Of a DNA stretch of 52,356 nt, positions 18,431 to 24,750 are shown piece after piece; within the stretch, counting starts at the first letter, position 1; each line of letters starts with the position of its first letter. Where the stretch lies: positions 1 through 52,356 of the forward strand of contig CAYGPQ010000017.1 in the NCBI GenBank assembly GCA_964351775.1, written 5' to 3'. Under the pieces are notes generated by a model. The model did not search any database and was not told where the DNA came from. It worked only from the letters and a program-made list of their open reading frames with translations. Source of the DNA: Kordia sp964351775. GTDB taxonomy: Bacteria > Bacteroidota > Bacteroidia > Flavobacteriales > Flavobacteriaceae. The position numbers and the translations under genes are program-made.

Positions 18431-18598
18431 CCGAAAGCTTCCCGCACGTCTGCGAGAACGTTTCGTAACTTCCCGAAAGCTTCCCGCACCTCTGCGAGAA
18501 CGTTTTGTAACTTCCCGAAAGCTTCCCGCACGTCTGCGAGAACGTTTCGTAACTTCCCGAAAGCTTGTCGCATTGCTGCGAGAAGGTTTCGGGAGTAT
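18431..18598. repeat. Tandem array of four 42-bp hairpin units
   Basis: Units begin at 18431, 18473, 18515 and 18557, exactly 42 bp apart. The first three are almost identical; the fourth has diverged. Each unit is an imperfect palindrome (CCGAAAGCTTCCCGCA ... TGCGAGAACGTTTCG); in unit four the arms are 17 bases with two mismatches. The stretch is clearly more GC-rich than its surroundings. A reading frame of 83 codons runs through it only because 42 is a multiple of three; I do not think it is a gene. Confidence 0.85.
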
Positions 18599-18691
18599 TT
18601 TTATTACGAATTATGCAATAAAAATAGAAAAAATATGGTTTTTATTGCGAATTTCGTAAAACGACTCTTTTTTCATGCTGAATGAATTTGT

Positions 18692-18736
18692 GTAGTCTGA
18701 GCGGATTTGTGTAGTCTGAGCGGAGTCGAAGACTAC
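18692..18736. repeat. Interspersed element pair, GTAGTCTGAGCGG type
   Basis: Two copies of GTAGTCTGAGCGG 19 bp apart; the second forms a hairpin GTAGTCT / AGACTAC (18711-18717 with 18730-18736). A variant of the CACTGAGCnnAGTCGAAGTG family with different complementary ends. Confidence 0.75.
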
Positions 18737-18783
18737 TTACGGAAAACCACATTGCAAAAGTGTGATCTTTGTTTTACATTTAT
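18737..18783 (+). promoter_or_regulatory. Repeated promoter module, copy 1 (TTG-N20-TACATTTA)
   Basis: TTACGGAAAACCACATTGC followed by TTG (18752-18754), 20 bp, and TACATTTA (18775-18782). A near-identical 47-bp module is found at 20665-20711. The spacing matches Bacteroidota -33/-7 promoters and the module lies upstream of the lipoprotein gene at 18842. Confidence 0.7.
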
Positions 18784-18841
18784 AGGAATAAAAGGAATTC
18801 TTGTTATACATGCGTTAACCTTCATTAAGAAAAATAAAAAA

Positions 18842-19645
18842 ATGAAATTAAAAACTATACTACTGTCCTTTGTCGTCTTAGTCATTATGGGATGTAAGGA
18901 ACAGGCGAGTAAAGAAAAAAAATCAACTAATTCTAAGATGGAAGTTGTTCATTCTGATAAGGTTTCTGAACATATTTCTATTTGGGTTGATGCTATAAAT
19001 AATAACATTCACGCTATAGAAAAACTATATGCTTCCAATGCCATTGCGATTGTTTCTATAGATAGTATCATTGAAAGTTCATCGCAAATAGCTACATATT
19101 ACGGAATTAAAAAAAATAGAATTACAGCAATTGCATCATTATTTAGTGTGGAGGCTAACAAAAAAAGGCGCATTACTTATGAAATAATTAAGTATACAAC
19201 TGAAGATCTAAAAGAATACATCCAAATTGTAATTTGGAGATTAGAAGATGGACAGGTGATCAGAGAATTTGAATTTACAGAAAGAAGTAGCCCAGAAGCG
19301 AAAAAAGTTGACCTCAATGAGATCACTGACAGAAGAAAATTATGGATTGATCTTTGCAATGCTAATAACGCTGAAAATCTTGTCAAACAACTCTATAGCG
19401 CCAACACCATTTATTTCAATCACAAACCAATCATACAAGGGTTAGAAGCTGTAATTACCGAATATAATTACATGAATAATGTGAAGTACTCTCTAAACCT
19501 ACAACCAATGAAATTGGAAGTAGTAAATGCAGATTTCGTCTATGAAATTGGACAATGTAGCGGAAGTTACAATGGGAAATACATTCTTGTTTGGAAAAAG
19601 CAATCTGACGGAAGTTGGAAAATCCATATTGATTCTAATATTTAA
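18842..19645 (+). CDS. Lipoprotein with two NTF2/SnoaL-like domains
   Basis: 267 residues from the ATG at 18842; the open frame extends upstream, but the lipoprotein signal (hydrophobic core ending 'VIMGC') fixes this start. After the lipidated cysteine and a Ser/Lys-rich linker come two related halves, about 40-145 and 155-267, each resembling the cone-shaped NTF2/SnoaL fold: a helix with 'W(V/I)D', a central 'LY(A/S)(S/A)N(A/T)I' strand and a C-terminal beta-sheet ending in 'GSWKIHIDS'. Such folds bind small ligands or act as enzymes, but no catalytic residue can be assigned. It follows a repeated promoter module and belongs to the accessory block. Confidence 0.7.
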   Translation: MKLKTILLSFVVLVIMGCKEQASKEKKSTNSKMEVVHSDKVSEHISIWVDAINNNIHAIEKLYASNAIAIVSIDSIIESSSQIATYYGIKKNRITAIASLFSVEANKKRRITYEIIKYTTEDLKEYIQIVIWRLEDGQVIREFEFTERSSPEAKKVDLNEITDRRKLWIDLCNANNAENLVKQLYSANTIYFNHKPIIQGLEAVITEYNYMNNVKYSLNLQPMKLEVVNADFVYEIGQCSGSYNGKYILVWKKQSDGSWKIHIDSNI

Positions 19646-19721
19646 CATAGTAAACTTTACATTTATAGATAATAGTATGAATTCTATATAGCATACATTG
19701 TACACAATTAAAACCAGAAAT

Positions 19722-20636
19722 GTGAATATTAAAGAAATACTTCAAAATGTATATCATAAAATTAAGAATGTCGAAGATAAAGGAAATTTAGCATCGTACA
19801 TTCCTGAATTAGAAAATGTGGATTCAGAATCTTTTGGAGTGCATCTTTCTACCATAGACAACTTTAATTTCGGAATTGGAAATTGTGAGGATCGATTTTC
19901 CATTCAAAGTATTGTCAAGGTGCTTTCGCTAAGTATGGCGTACAGTTTACTAGGTGAAGAAGTATGGAAAAGAGTAGGTGTGGAGCCTTCTGGAACTGCA
20001 TTTAATTCTCTTGTTCAACTCGAAGTTGAAAATGGAATTCCTAGAAATCCATTCATAAATGCCGGAGCGCTGGTGATTTCTGATATACTTTTAAGTAATT
20101 TAAACAATCCTAAAGAAGATTTCTTAAACTTTGTTAAAAACCTTTCAAACAGTACAGAAATTTGTTATTCAGATAGAATTGCTACCTCAGAAAAAAAGGT
20201 AGGATACCGAAATATAGCACTGTGTAATTTCATAAAATCCTTTGGAAACATTGAAAACAAACCTTCCGAAGTTCTTGATTTCTATTTCAACCTTTGTTCA
20301 CTTGAAATGAATTGCAAAGAACTTTCAAAGCTATTCTTATTTCTAGCCAATGATGGTTTCACTTTGGTGGATAACAAACAAATATTGACCAGAAGTCAAA
20401 CCAAAAGAATAAATGCACTCATGCAAACCTGTGGGTTTTATGATGAATCTGGAGAATTTGCTTTTAAGGTTGGGCTGCCTGGAAAAAGTGGCGTTGGCGG
20501 AGGAATTGTAGCGGTGCATCCAAAACAATATGCCATAGCAGTTTGGAGCCCTAAACTAAATAAAAAAGGAAATTCATATAAAGGAATGCGGTTTTTAGAA
20601 GAATTTACGACTGCATCTGAGTTATCGATATTTTAA
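19722..20636 (+). CDS. glsA: Glutaminase (serine-dependent beta-lactamase-like family)
   Basis: Hydrolyses glutamine to glutamate and ammonia in the cytoplasm. Family landmarks are present in order: the N-terminal 'GNLASYIPEL', the catalytic Ser-x-x-Lys in 'FSIQSIVKVLSL', 'EPSGTAFNSL', 'NPFINAGAL', the tyrosine/asparagine in 'GYRNIAL', and the C-terminal 'GLPGKSGVGGGIVAVHP'. From the GTG at 19722 it is 304 residues, the usual length; the open frame begins 24 bases earlier at a TTG, but GTG places the conserved start correctly. It has no predicted operon partner. Its position in the accessory block suggests it may be an additional, horizontally acquired copy; that is inference. Confidence 0.92.
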   Translation: MNIKEILQNVYHKIKNVEDKGNLASYIPELENVDSESFGVHLSTIDNFNFGIGNCEDRFSIQSIVKVLSLSMAYSLLGEEVWKRVGVEPSGTAFNSLVQLEVENGIPRNPFINAGALVISDILLSNLNNPKEDFLNFVKNLSNSTEICYSDRIATSEKKVGYRNIALCNFIKSFGNIENKPSEVLDFYFNLCSLEMNCKELSKLFLFLANDGFTLVDNKQILTRSQTKRINALMQTCGFYDESGEFAFKVGLPGKSGVGGGIVAVHPKQYAIAVWSPKLNKKGNSYKGMRFLEEFTTASELSIF

Positions 20637-20664
20637 GGAAAGAAGCACCCTAAACTTTCTCACT

Positions 20665-20711
20665 TTACGGAAAACCACATTGCGCAAGTGTAATCTTTGT
20701 TTTACTTTTAT
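20665..20711 (+). promoter_or_regulatory. Repeated promoter module, copy 2 (TTG-N20-TACTTTTA)
   Basis: TTACGGAAAACCACATTGC, then TTG (20680-20682), 20 bp and TACTTTTA (20703-20710). It matches copy 1 at 18737-18783 over almost its full length, and the downstream bases also share a 'TATACATRCGTT' segment with copy 1. Confidence 0.7.
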
Positions 20712-20810
20712 GGGGAATAATGGGAAGTTGTTGTGAAATTGGTTTCTGTTATTTCTTAAAATTGGTATGATATACGGAATTTGGTATATACATACGTTGT
20801 GCTTAATTTG

Positions 20811-21509
20811 ATGAAAAAGTTTGCCATAATATTAATTTTCGGATTTCCATTCCTTTCTTTCGCTCAGACCGAGTTGAAATTATATGCACTTGATAAATGC
20901 AGTAATAAAGTAAGCAAGCTGAATTTTGAACTAGCTGATTCAAATTTTAATCTCTTCCCTAACATAGATACACTGGACGTAAAAGAATATCAAGAATTCT
21001 TCTCAAAACCAATATTTCTACCGAAGGGAATTTATTACGTGCTTTACGGTTTTGAAATTGAAGATTCAGATTATTTTCAAATCTCAAATTCCTTTAAAAT
21101 TCACATTTCGGATTCTGGAACATATAATGATACTATAGTAATGCCCAAGATTAGATTAGGATGGTCAATGGCATTACATTCAAATGAACGGTACTATTAT
21201 CATTGCAGTAAAATATGCAATGGAACTGAAACTGAATATTTTGACAACGGAAATAAAAAACTAGAGGGAAACTTTGAGAATGGAATACCCATTAAAATAA
21301 AACATTATTATGATAATGGAAATATAAAAATGATTGAATTATTCCAAAATGGCAGTTTAGAACCCTATAAAATAGAAAGATACGATATTGAAAACAACCT
21401 TTTGGAATATGAAATAAGAACCATAAGGAATAAAAAAACCATTATTAAAAAATACGACAAGTACAATAAATTGATAGATAAAGAAATATTAAATTATATA
21501 ATAAACTAA
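20811..21509 (+). CDS. Secreted protein with MORN-like (YwqK-type) repeats
   Basis: 232 residues from the ATG at 20811, chosen because it starts a clean signal peptide (MKKFAIILIFGFPFLSFAQ). Residues 20-~135 are a beta-rich region with no recognisable family. Residues ~140-215 contain repeats of the form 'EYFDNGNKKLEGNFENG' and 'HYYDNGNIKMIELFQNGS', the pattern annotated as MORN variant or YwqK-family repeat. The name 'antitoxin' sometimes given to YwqK proteins should not be taken as evidence here: no toxin is adjacent. The gene is bounded by the inverted repeat GTTGTGCTTA / TAAGCACAAC, as if it were a mobile cassette. Confidence 0.7.
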   Translation: MKKFAIILIFGFPFLSFAQTELKLYALDKCSNKVSKLNFELADSNFNLFPNIDTLDVKEYQEFFSKPIFLPKGIYYVLYGFEIEDSDYFQISNSFKIHISDSGTYNDTIVMPKIRLGWSMALHSNERYYYHCSKICNGTETEYFDNGNKKLEGNFENGIPIKIKHYYDNGNIKMIELFQNGSLEPYKIERYDIENNLLEYEIRTIRNKKTIIKKYDKYNKLIDKEILNYIIN

Positions 21510-21533
21510 GCACAACACTGGTAAGCGTTGTAC
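21507..21533. repeat. Cassette-boundary-like hairpin
   Basis: TAAGCACAAC (21507-21516) is the exact complement of GTTGTGCTTA at 20796-20805 before the same gene, and is followed by GCGTTGTACAAC, forming a small hairpin ACAAC...GTTGT. The layout (GTTGTGC - gene - GCACAAC...GTTGTAC) is reminiscent of integron attC sites, but the site is shorter than any standard attC. Confidence 0.4.
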
Positions 21534-21557
21534 AACCCAATAATTTTACAAAAAAAC

Positions 21558-21588
21558 AAGGCATTCTTAGCTCTTTTAAGAGTGCCTT
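21558..21588 (+). terminator. Terminator after the MORN-like gene
   Basis: Twelve-base stem AAGGCATTCTTA / TAAGAGTGCCTT with one G-T pair and a following T-rich run. Confidence 0.85.
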
Positions 21589-21602
21589 TCTTTTGAGTTT
21601 TA

Positions 21603-21841
21603 CTATGGAATCCTAAAATTTGAACCGCTTACCATCCAGCTATAGTTACCAAATAGTGCCTTTCTTTTGAAAATGACTAACCCAAGTGAGGTTGCTTCAC
21701 TTTTTATAGTTTTTGTGATGAATTTCAGGTATTTCTTCAAATTATAAGCAATCGTAGCCAAGTGCATTACTTTGTTTACTTGTTTAATTCCTAATGTGTT
21801 AATCTAAGTTCCATATATCCCTTTAGTGTTGGAATGCTATA
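21603..21841 (-). pseudogene. Relic of an IS1182-like transposase C-terminus
   Basis: Read on the minus strand, this stretch encodes 'IPTLKGYMELR' and then, after a frameshift near 21800, 'INTLGIKQVNKVMHLATIAYNLKKYLKF'. These two segments join into the characteristic C-terminus of IS1182-family DDE transposases. The rest of the element and its inverted repeats are gone, and an in-frame stop at 21603-21605 closes the fragment. It shows past insertion-sequence activity in the accessory block. The reading frame at 21826 on the plus strand starts inside this relic, which is why I moved that gene's start to 21919. Confidence 0.8.
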
Positions 21842-21918
21842 AACCTTTTTTTAAACCAAACCAACACAACATTAAAAATAAACCACTGTTTTTAAAACAT
21901 AAAATTCAAGCCAAAAAC

Positions 21919-22140
21919 ATGTTAGGAACGATTATAGAAACCATCAAACGATTAGAAAATAGAGAAAACCTATCAAAAGAAGACAAAGAACTCCTTGAAT
22001 TCTTACACTCACAAGCTTGGGCAGAAATCAATATAGGAATCGTAAATCTCATTTCGTATGGAGACAGACTCGGTTGGGAAAAAATTGAAGAAAAATTCTC
22101 AGGAATGTTGAATCTAATAGATAAAGCTAAGAACAAATAA
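21919..22140 (+). CDS. Small helical protein of unknown function
   Basis: 73 residues from the ATG at 21919. The open frame begins further upstream, but that part lies in the transposase relic and is not protein-like. The sequence is highly charged and predicted to be mostly helical ('LSKEDKELLEFLHSQAWAEINIGIVNLI'). No signal peptide and no family I recognise. Codon use and length are consistent with a real small gene; the lack of homology by eye keeps confidence moderate. Confidence 0.5.
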   Translation: MLGTIIETIKRLENRENLSKEDKELLEFLHSQAWAEINIGIVNLISYGDRLGWEKIEEKFSGMLNLIDKAKNK

Positions 22141-22211
22141 AAAGTTATTTCTTTTTTATACGTAACGTTTCATATAAAAACGCGTCACATCAAACACAAC
22201 TAAAAACGAAT

Positions 22212-22916
22212 ATGAAACTAGTAACTTTTCTATTATGTATTAGCCTTTGTGGCTTTACACAAAGTACAAATACCGAAATCCAATACAAATCATCAAAAGA
22301 AGAATTTCTAAAAGAATTAACAGCAATATGGAAGTCAGCTGAGGTCAGTATTCAAGCTGAGGAGCATGAATTTAATTCGGTAATAAAGAACTATTTGGTA
22401 ATTACTGTAACATCAGAACGTAGCATTTCAGAAGAAGAATTTTCAAGCTTAGTAAGTTCAACTTCAAGTCTTATTTTTAAAGCTATTACCAATACCAACG
22501 ATTTTAAAGTTGCGAGAGTCGATTATAAAAATACAACAGCTAATGATGAAAAGTCTAAAATCATTTATGAAGTTATTGATAAAGCTCCAGTTTTAAAAGG
22601 ATGTAATAAAAATGCTGACAAAGCAACATTAAAAAGCTGCTTCAATGAAACAGTAATGCTTCATATTCAGAAAAATTTTGATACTTCTAAATTTGAGAAT
22701 TTAGGACTTGAAAAAAAGAAGCATAAAGCCAACGCATCCTTTACGATTAACAAAAAAGGAAAAGTTACTAATATAGTCGTGAAGCACGAAAACAATGTTG
22801 TCAGGGAGGAAGTTAAACAACTCATGAAATCTTTGAAAGTTAAAAAACCTGGATTTAATAATGGAAAACCTGTTGATGTAAGTTATACAATTCCAATTGT
22901 GTTCATAATTGATTAA
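22212..22916 (+). CDS. Exported protein with TonB-C-terminal-like domain
   Basis: 234 residues with a signal peptide (1-~17). The C-terminal half (~120-234) follows the pattern seen in many secreted flavobacterial proteins annotated as energy-transducer TonB: 'IDKAPVLKGC...C' (cysteines ~131 and ~143), a helix, 'KANASFTINKKGKVTNIVV', 'EEVKQLMKSL', and a final 'GKPVDVSYTIPIVF' strand. There is no N-terminal TonB anchor or proline-rich spacer, so this is not a classical TonB; it probably uses the same fold in the periplasm for protein contact. No partner receptor is adjacent. Confidence 0.7.
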   Translation: MKLVTFLLCISLCGFTQSTNTEIQYKSSKEEFLKELTAIWKSAEVSIQAEEHEFNSVIKNYLVITVTSERSISEEEFSSLVSSTSSLIFKAITNTNDFKVARVDYKNTTANDEKSKIIYEVIDKAPVLKGCNKNADKATLKSCFNETVMLHIQKNFDTSKFENLGLEKKKHKANASFTINKKGKVTNIVVKHENNVVREEVKQLMKSLKVKKPGFNNGKPVDVSYTIPIVFIID

Positions 22917-22953
22917 AAACGTATAAAATGTCACGCTCTAACTACAACTAAAA

Positions 22954-23118
22954 ATGTTTCCATCAAATCAACTCGGTTTATCCAAACAAGCGTTGTATCA
23001 ATTATCTACTGAGGAAGATGAAGCTATTGAAGCTGGACGAAGAGAGATCAAAAACGGAAACTTCGTTGCTAATGAAACCGTAATTTCTGAAATGAAGGAA
23101 TGGCTGCAAAAGAAATAA
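22954..23118 (+). pseudogene. 5'-truncated antitoxin (duplicate of the 24094 gene)
   Basis: Bases ~22986-23121 repeat the 3' half of the antitoxin gene at 24094-24330 with few changes (protein 'NGNFVANETVISEMKEWLQKK' is identical). The first ~25 codons of the original are replaced by unrelated sequence resembling the left arm of a terminator (ATGTTTCCATCAAA), yet an ATG at 22954 keeps the frame open, giving a potential 54-residue protein. It could be an orphan antitoxin fragment or simply debris from recombination. Confidence 0.65.
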
Positions 23119-23184
23119 TTTAATTCTAATCAATTATATCATTTTGGGACAACAGGCAAAACCCTAAAGAATCACCCTCAATCT
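23119..23184 (+). pseudogene. Internally deleted RelE/ParE toxin remnant
   Basis: After the truncated antitoxin only the last ~15 codons of the toxin remain ('SFWDN(R)QNPKES..SI'), matching the end of the gene at 24312-24611. About 225 bp of toxin coding sequence are missing. The unit therefore cannot make toxin. Confidence 0.75.
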
Positions 23185-23254
23185 AAAACAACTCCAAATA
23201 ACCACAAATCACTTCCGCACACATTGCCTATCTGCAATCTTTCCCATATTTTTA
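23175..23254 (+). promoter_or_regulatory. TA-array direct repeat A with embedded promoter
   Basis: Eighty-base repeat shared with 23872-23951 and 24601-24679. It contains TTG (23224-23226), 20 bp, TATTTTTA (23247-23254), and an inverted repeat ATTGC-N6-GCAAT (23223-23238) over the -33 region. It lies just upstream of the parD-like gene and so probably drives it. Confidence 0.75.
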
Positions 23255-23315
23255 CTGTAAATAGTATTTTCAATTTTTACCAAGATTTGGTATATTTGAA
23301 TAAAACAATTTTGAA

Positions 23316-23558
23316 ATGGGGAAAAACACATCAATATCACTTGGAAGTCATTTTGAAGACTTTATCAAAGATGAAGTAAAATCGGGCAGATATAGTTCTG
23401 TTAGCGAAGTAATTCGATCAGCATTACGATTGTTAGAACATGAAGAAAAAAAGGAAAGAGAACTTATCAAAGCCTTGGAAGTAGGTGAGGAAAGCGGATT
23501 TGTTGACAATTTTGATCCAAAACAAAATCTGACTAAATTACATCGCCAGCAGTTATGA
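23316..23558 (+). CDS. parD: ParD-family antitoxin
   Basis: 80 residues. The N-terminal ~45 residues form the ribbon-helix-helix DNA-binding domain typical of ParD/CC2985 antitoxins ('TSISLGSHFEDFIKDEVKSGRYSSVSEVIRSALRLLE'); the C-terminal part is charged and would wrap around the toxin. It overlaps the parE-like gene by 4 bp, the standard order antitoxin-toxin. By analogy with the family it neutralises the toxin and represses its own promoter, possibly at the ATTGC-N6-GCAAT element 80 bp upstream. Confidence 0.9.
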   Translation: MGKNTSISLGSHFEDFIKDEVKSGRYSSVSEVIRSALRLLEHEEKKERELIKALEVGEESGFVDNFDPKQNLTKLHRQQL

Positions 23559-23858
23559 GTCAACACAAATACCGAATAAGTACACAAGCGATTGAGGACT
23601 TAAATGCTATTTGGGTATATACATTTCATAAATGGTCTAAGGTGCAAGCTGATAGATATTATGACCTGATAATTGCAAAGATTGAATTTATTGCGGACAA
23701 TTATCAAACTGGAAAATCTGCTGCACAAACTCGAAAAAATTATCGAGTAACGAAAATAAAATCACACTTGGTTTTTTTATAGAAAAGACCAAAGTGAAAT
23801 TGTTGAAATCGTTAGAATTCTACATCAGCGCATGGATATTAAGAAAAAGCTATCATAA
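23555..23858 (+). pseudogene. parE: ParE-family toxin, frameshifted near its C-terminus
   Basis: The first 75 codons encode a typical ParE/RelE-fold toxin (members of this family poison gyrase): 'YRISTQAIEDLNAIWVYTFHKWS', 'ADRYYDLI', 'NYRVTKIKSHLVF'. A run of seven T at 23772-23778 then shifts the frame into an early stop. With six T the frame would continue 'YRKDQSEIVEIVRILHQRMD' to TAA at 23856-23858, giving ~100 residues, the normal ParE length. So either the toxin is broken or there is a homopolymer sequencing error. Confidence 0.85.
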
Positions 23859-23871
23859 CCTACTCAAAATA

Positions 23872-23951
23872 CCCTCAATCTAAAACAACTCCAAATAACC
23901 ACAAATCGTTTCCACACACATTGCCTATCTGCAATCTTTCGCGTATTTTTA
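23872..23951 (+). promoter_or_regulatory. TA-array direct repeat B with embedded promoter
   Basis: Second copy of the ~80-bp repeat. TTG (23921-23923), 20 bp, TATTTTTA (23944-23951); ATTGC-N6-GCAAT at 23920-23935. It precedes the second antitoxin gene. Confidence 0.75.
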
Positions 23952-24093
23952 TAAAAAAATAACAATCTGATGAAAATCTTCACAAGTTTCATCCAGATAT
24001 ATTGAAAAAAAATAATCAATGCTATCAATTGAATGATTTGCAAATAGAATAATTAAATAAAATTCACTAATTTTATAATTGATAAAAATAACG

Positions 24094-24330
24094 ATGGATA
24101 CAACAAAACAAATAAAAAATAATCTGATTAGCAGAATTCAAGACTCAAAAGATTTGAATTTTTTGAAAGCACTTCAGACTATTTTTGATTCTTCTGAACA
24201 AGCTTTGTATCAATTGTCTCCCGAAGAAAATGTAGCTATTAAAGCTGGGCGAAAAGACATTCAAAACGGAAACTTCGTTGCTAACGAAACCGTAATTTCT
24301 GAAATGAAGGAATGGCTGCAAAAGAAATAA
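24094..24330 (+). CDS. Antitoxin of a RelE/ParE-type toxin-antitoxin pair
   Basis: 78 residues from the ATG at 24094; the open frame begins five codons earlier at a TTG, which is less likely. The protein has an N-terminal helical region ('IKNNLISRIQDSKDLNFLKALQTIF') and a C-terminal segment 'LSPEENVAIKAGRKDIQNGNFVANETVISEMKEWL' that is typical of flavobacterial antitoxins paired with RelE-like toxins. It overlaps the toxin gene by 19 bp. A 5'-truncated copy of the same gene lies at 22954-23118. Confidence 0.82.
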   Translation: MDTTKQIKNNLISRIQDSKDLNFLKALQTIFDSSEQALYQLSPEENVAIKAGRKDIQNGNFVANETVISEMKEWLQKK

Positions 24331-24611
24331 TTTGGTCGTCACGAGCAAAACAGGAGTTAAAAGACACATTAGAATTCTTTGCTGAAAGAAATGGAAATTC
24401 CGATTACAGCTTAAAAATTTTATTTGAAGTTGAAGATATAACAACTACGCTTTCAAAAAGTGAATTTATAGGTAGATTAACCTCAAATAAAATAACAAGA
24501 GTAATTCCAATGAAAGTATATTTAATTTTTTACGAAATAAATAATGATGTAATTGAAATTGTATCATTTTGGGACAATAGACAAAATCCTAAAGAATCAT
24601 CCTCAATCTAA
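24312..24611 (+). CDS. RelE/ParE-family toxin
   Basis: 99 residues. The RelE/ParE fold is visible: 'IIWSSRAKQELKDTLEFFAERN', a helical middle, then 'GRLTSNKITRVIPMKVYLIFYEINNDVIEIVSFWDNRQNP' with the conserved arginine and C-terminal beta strands. Family members cleave ribosome-bound mRNA (RelE) or inhibit gyrase (ParE); the sequence alone does not decide which. Overlaps its antitoxin by 19 bp. The last bases of the gene form the beginning of repeat C, so the repeat boundary lies within coding sequence. Confidence 0.88.
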   Translation: MAAKEIIWSSRAKQELKDTLEFFAERNGNSDYSLKILFEVEDITTTLSKSEFIGRLTSNKITRVIPMKVYLIFYEINNDVIEIVSFWDNRQNPKESSSI

Positions 24612-24679
24612 AACAACTCCAAATAACCACAAATCGTTTCCACACACATTGCCTATCTGCAATCTTTCCCGTATTTTTA
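24601..24679 (+). promoter_or_regulatory. TA-array direct repeat C with embedded promoter
   Basis: Third copy of the ~80-bp repeat. TTG (24649-24651), 20 bp, TATTTTTA (24672-24679), plus ATTGC-N6-GCAAT. It is 71 bp before the vWA gene and may drive it. Confidence 0.75.
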
Positions 24680-24750
24680 TAAAAAAGTAGTAACTGGTAA
24701 AAATCGCTATCATTTTTATCCAGAAAAACTGAAAAAGAAAAGAAACGCAC

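Noticed and set aside
18431..18598. CRISPR array
   Set aside because: Units are contiguous with no variable spacers, and no cas genes are present.
18408..18659. 83-codon open frame rich in Arg/Leu
   Set aside because: It runs through the 42-bp hairpin array; the frame is open because the period is a multiple of three. The peptide is repetitive and has no start context or family.
18707..18841. Upstream extension of the NTF2-like lipoprotein
   Set aside because: It would translate through the interspersed repeat and promoter module and bury the lipoprotein signal peptide.
20811..21509. Calling the MORN-like protein a toxin-antitoxin antitoxin
   Set aside because: The label comes from the YwqK family name; the protein has a signal peptide and no toxin gene is adjacent.
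21826..21918. Upstream extension of the 73-residue small protein
   Set aside because: These codons lie within the transposase relic and spacer; the ATG at 21919 is a better start.
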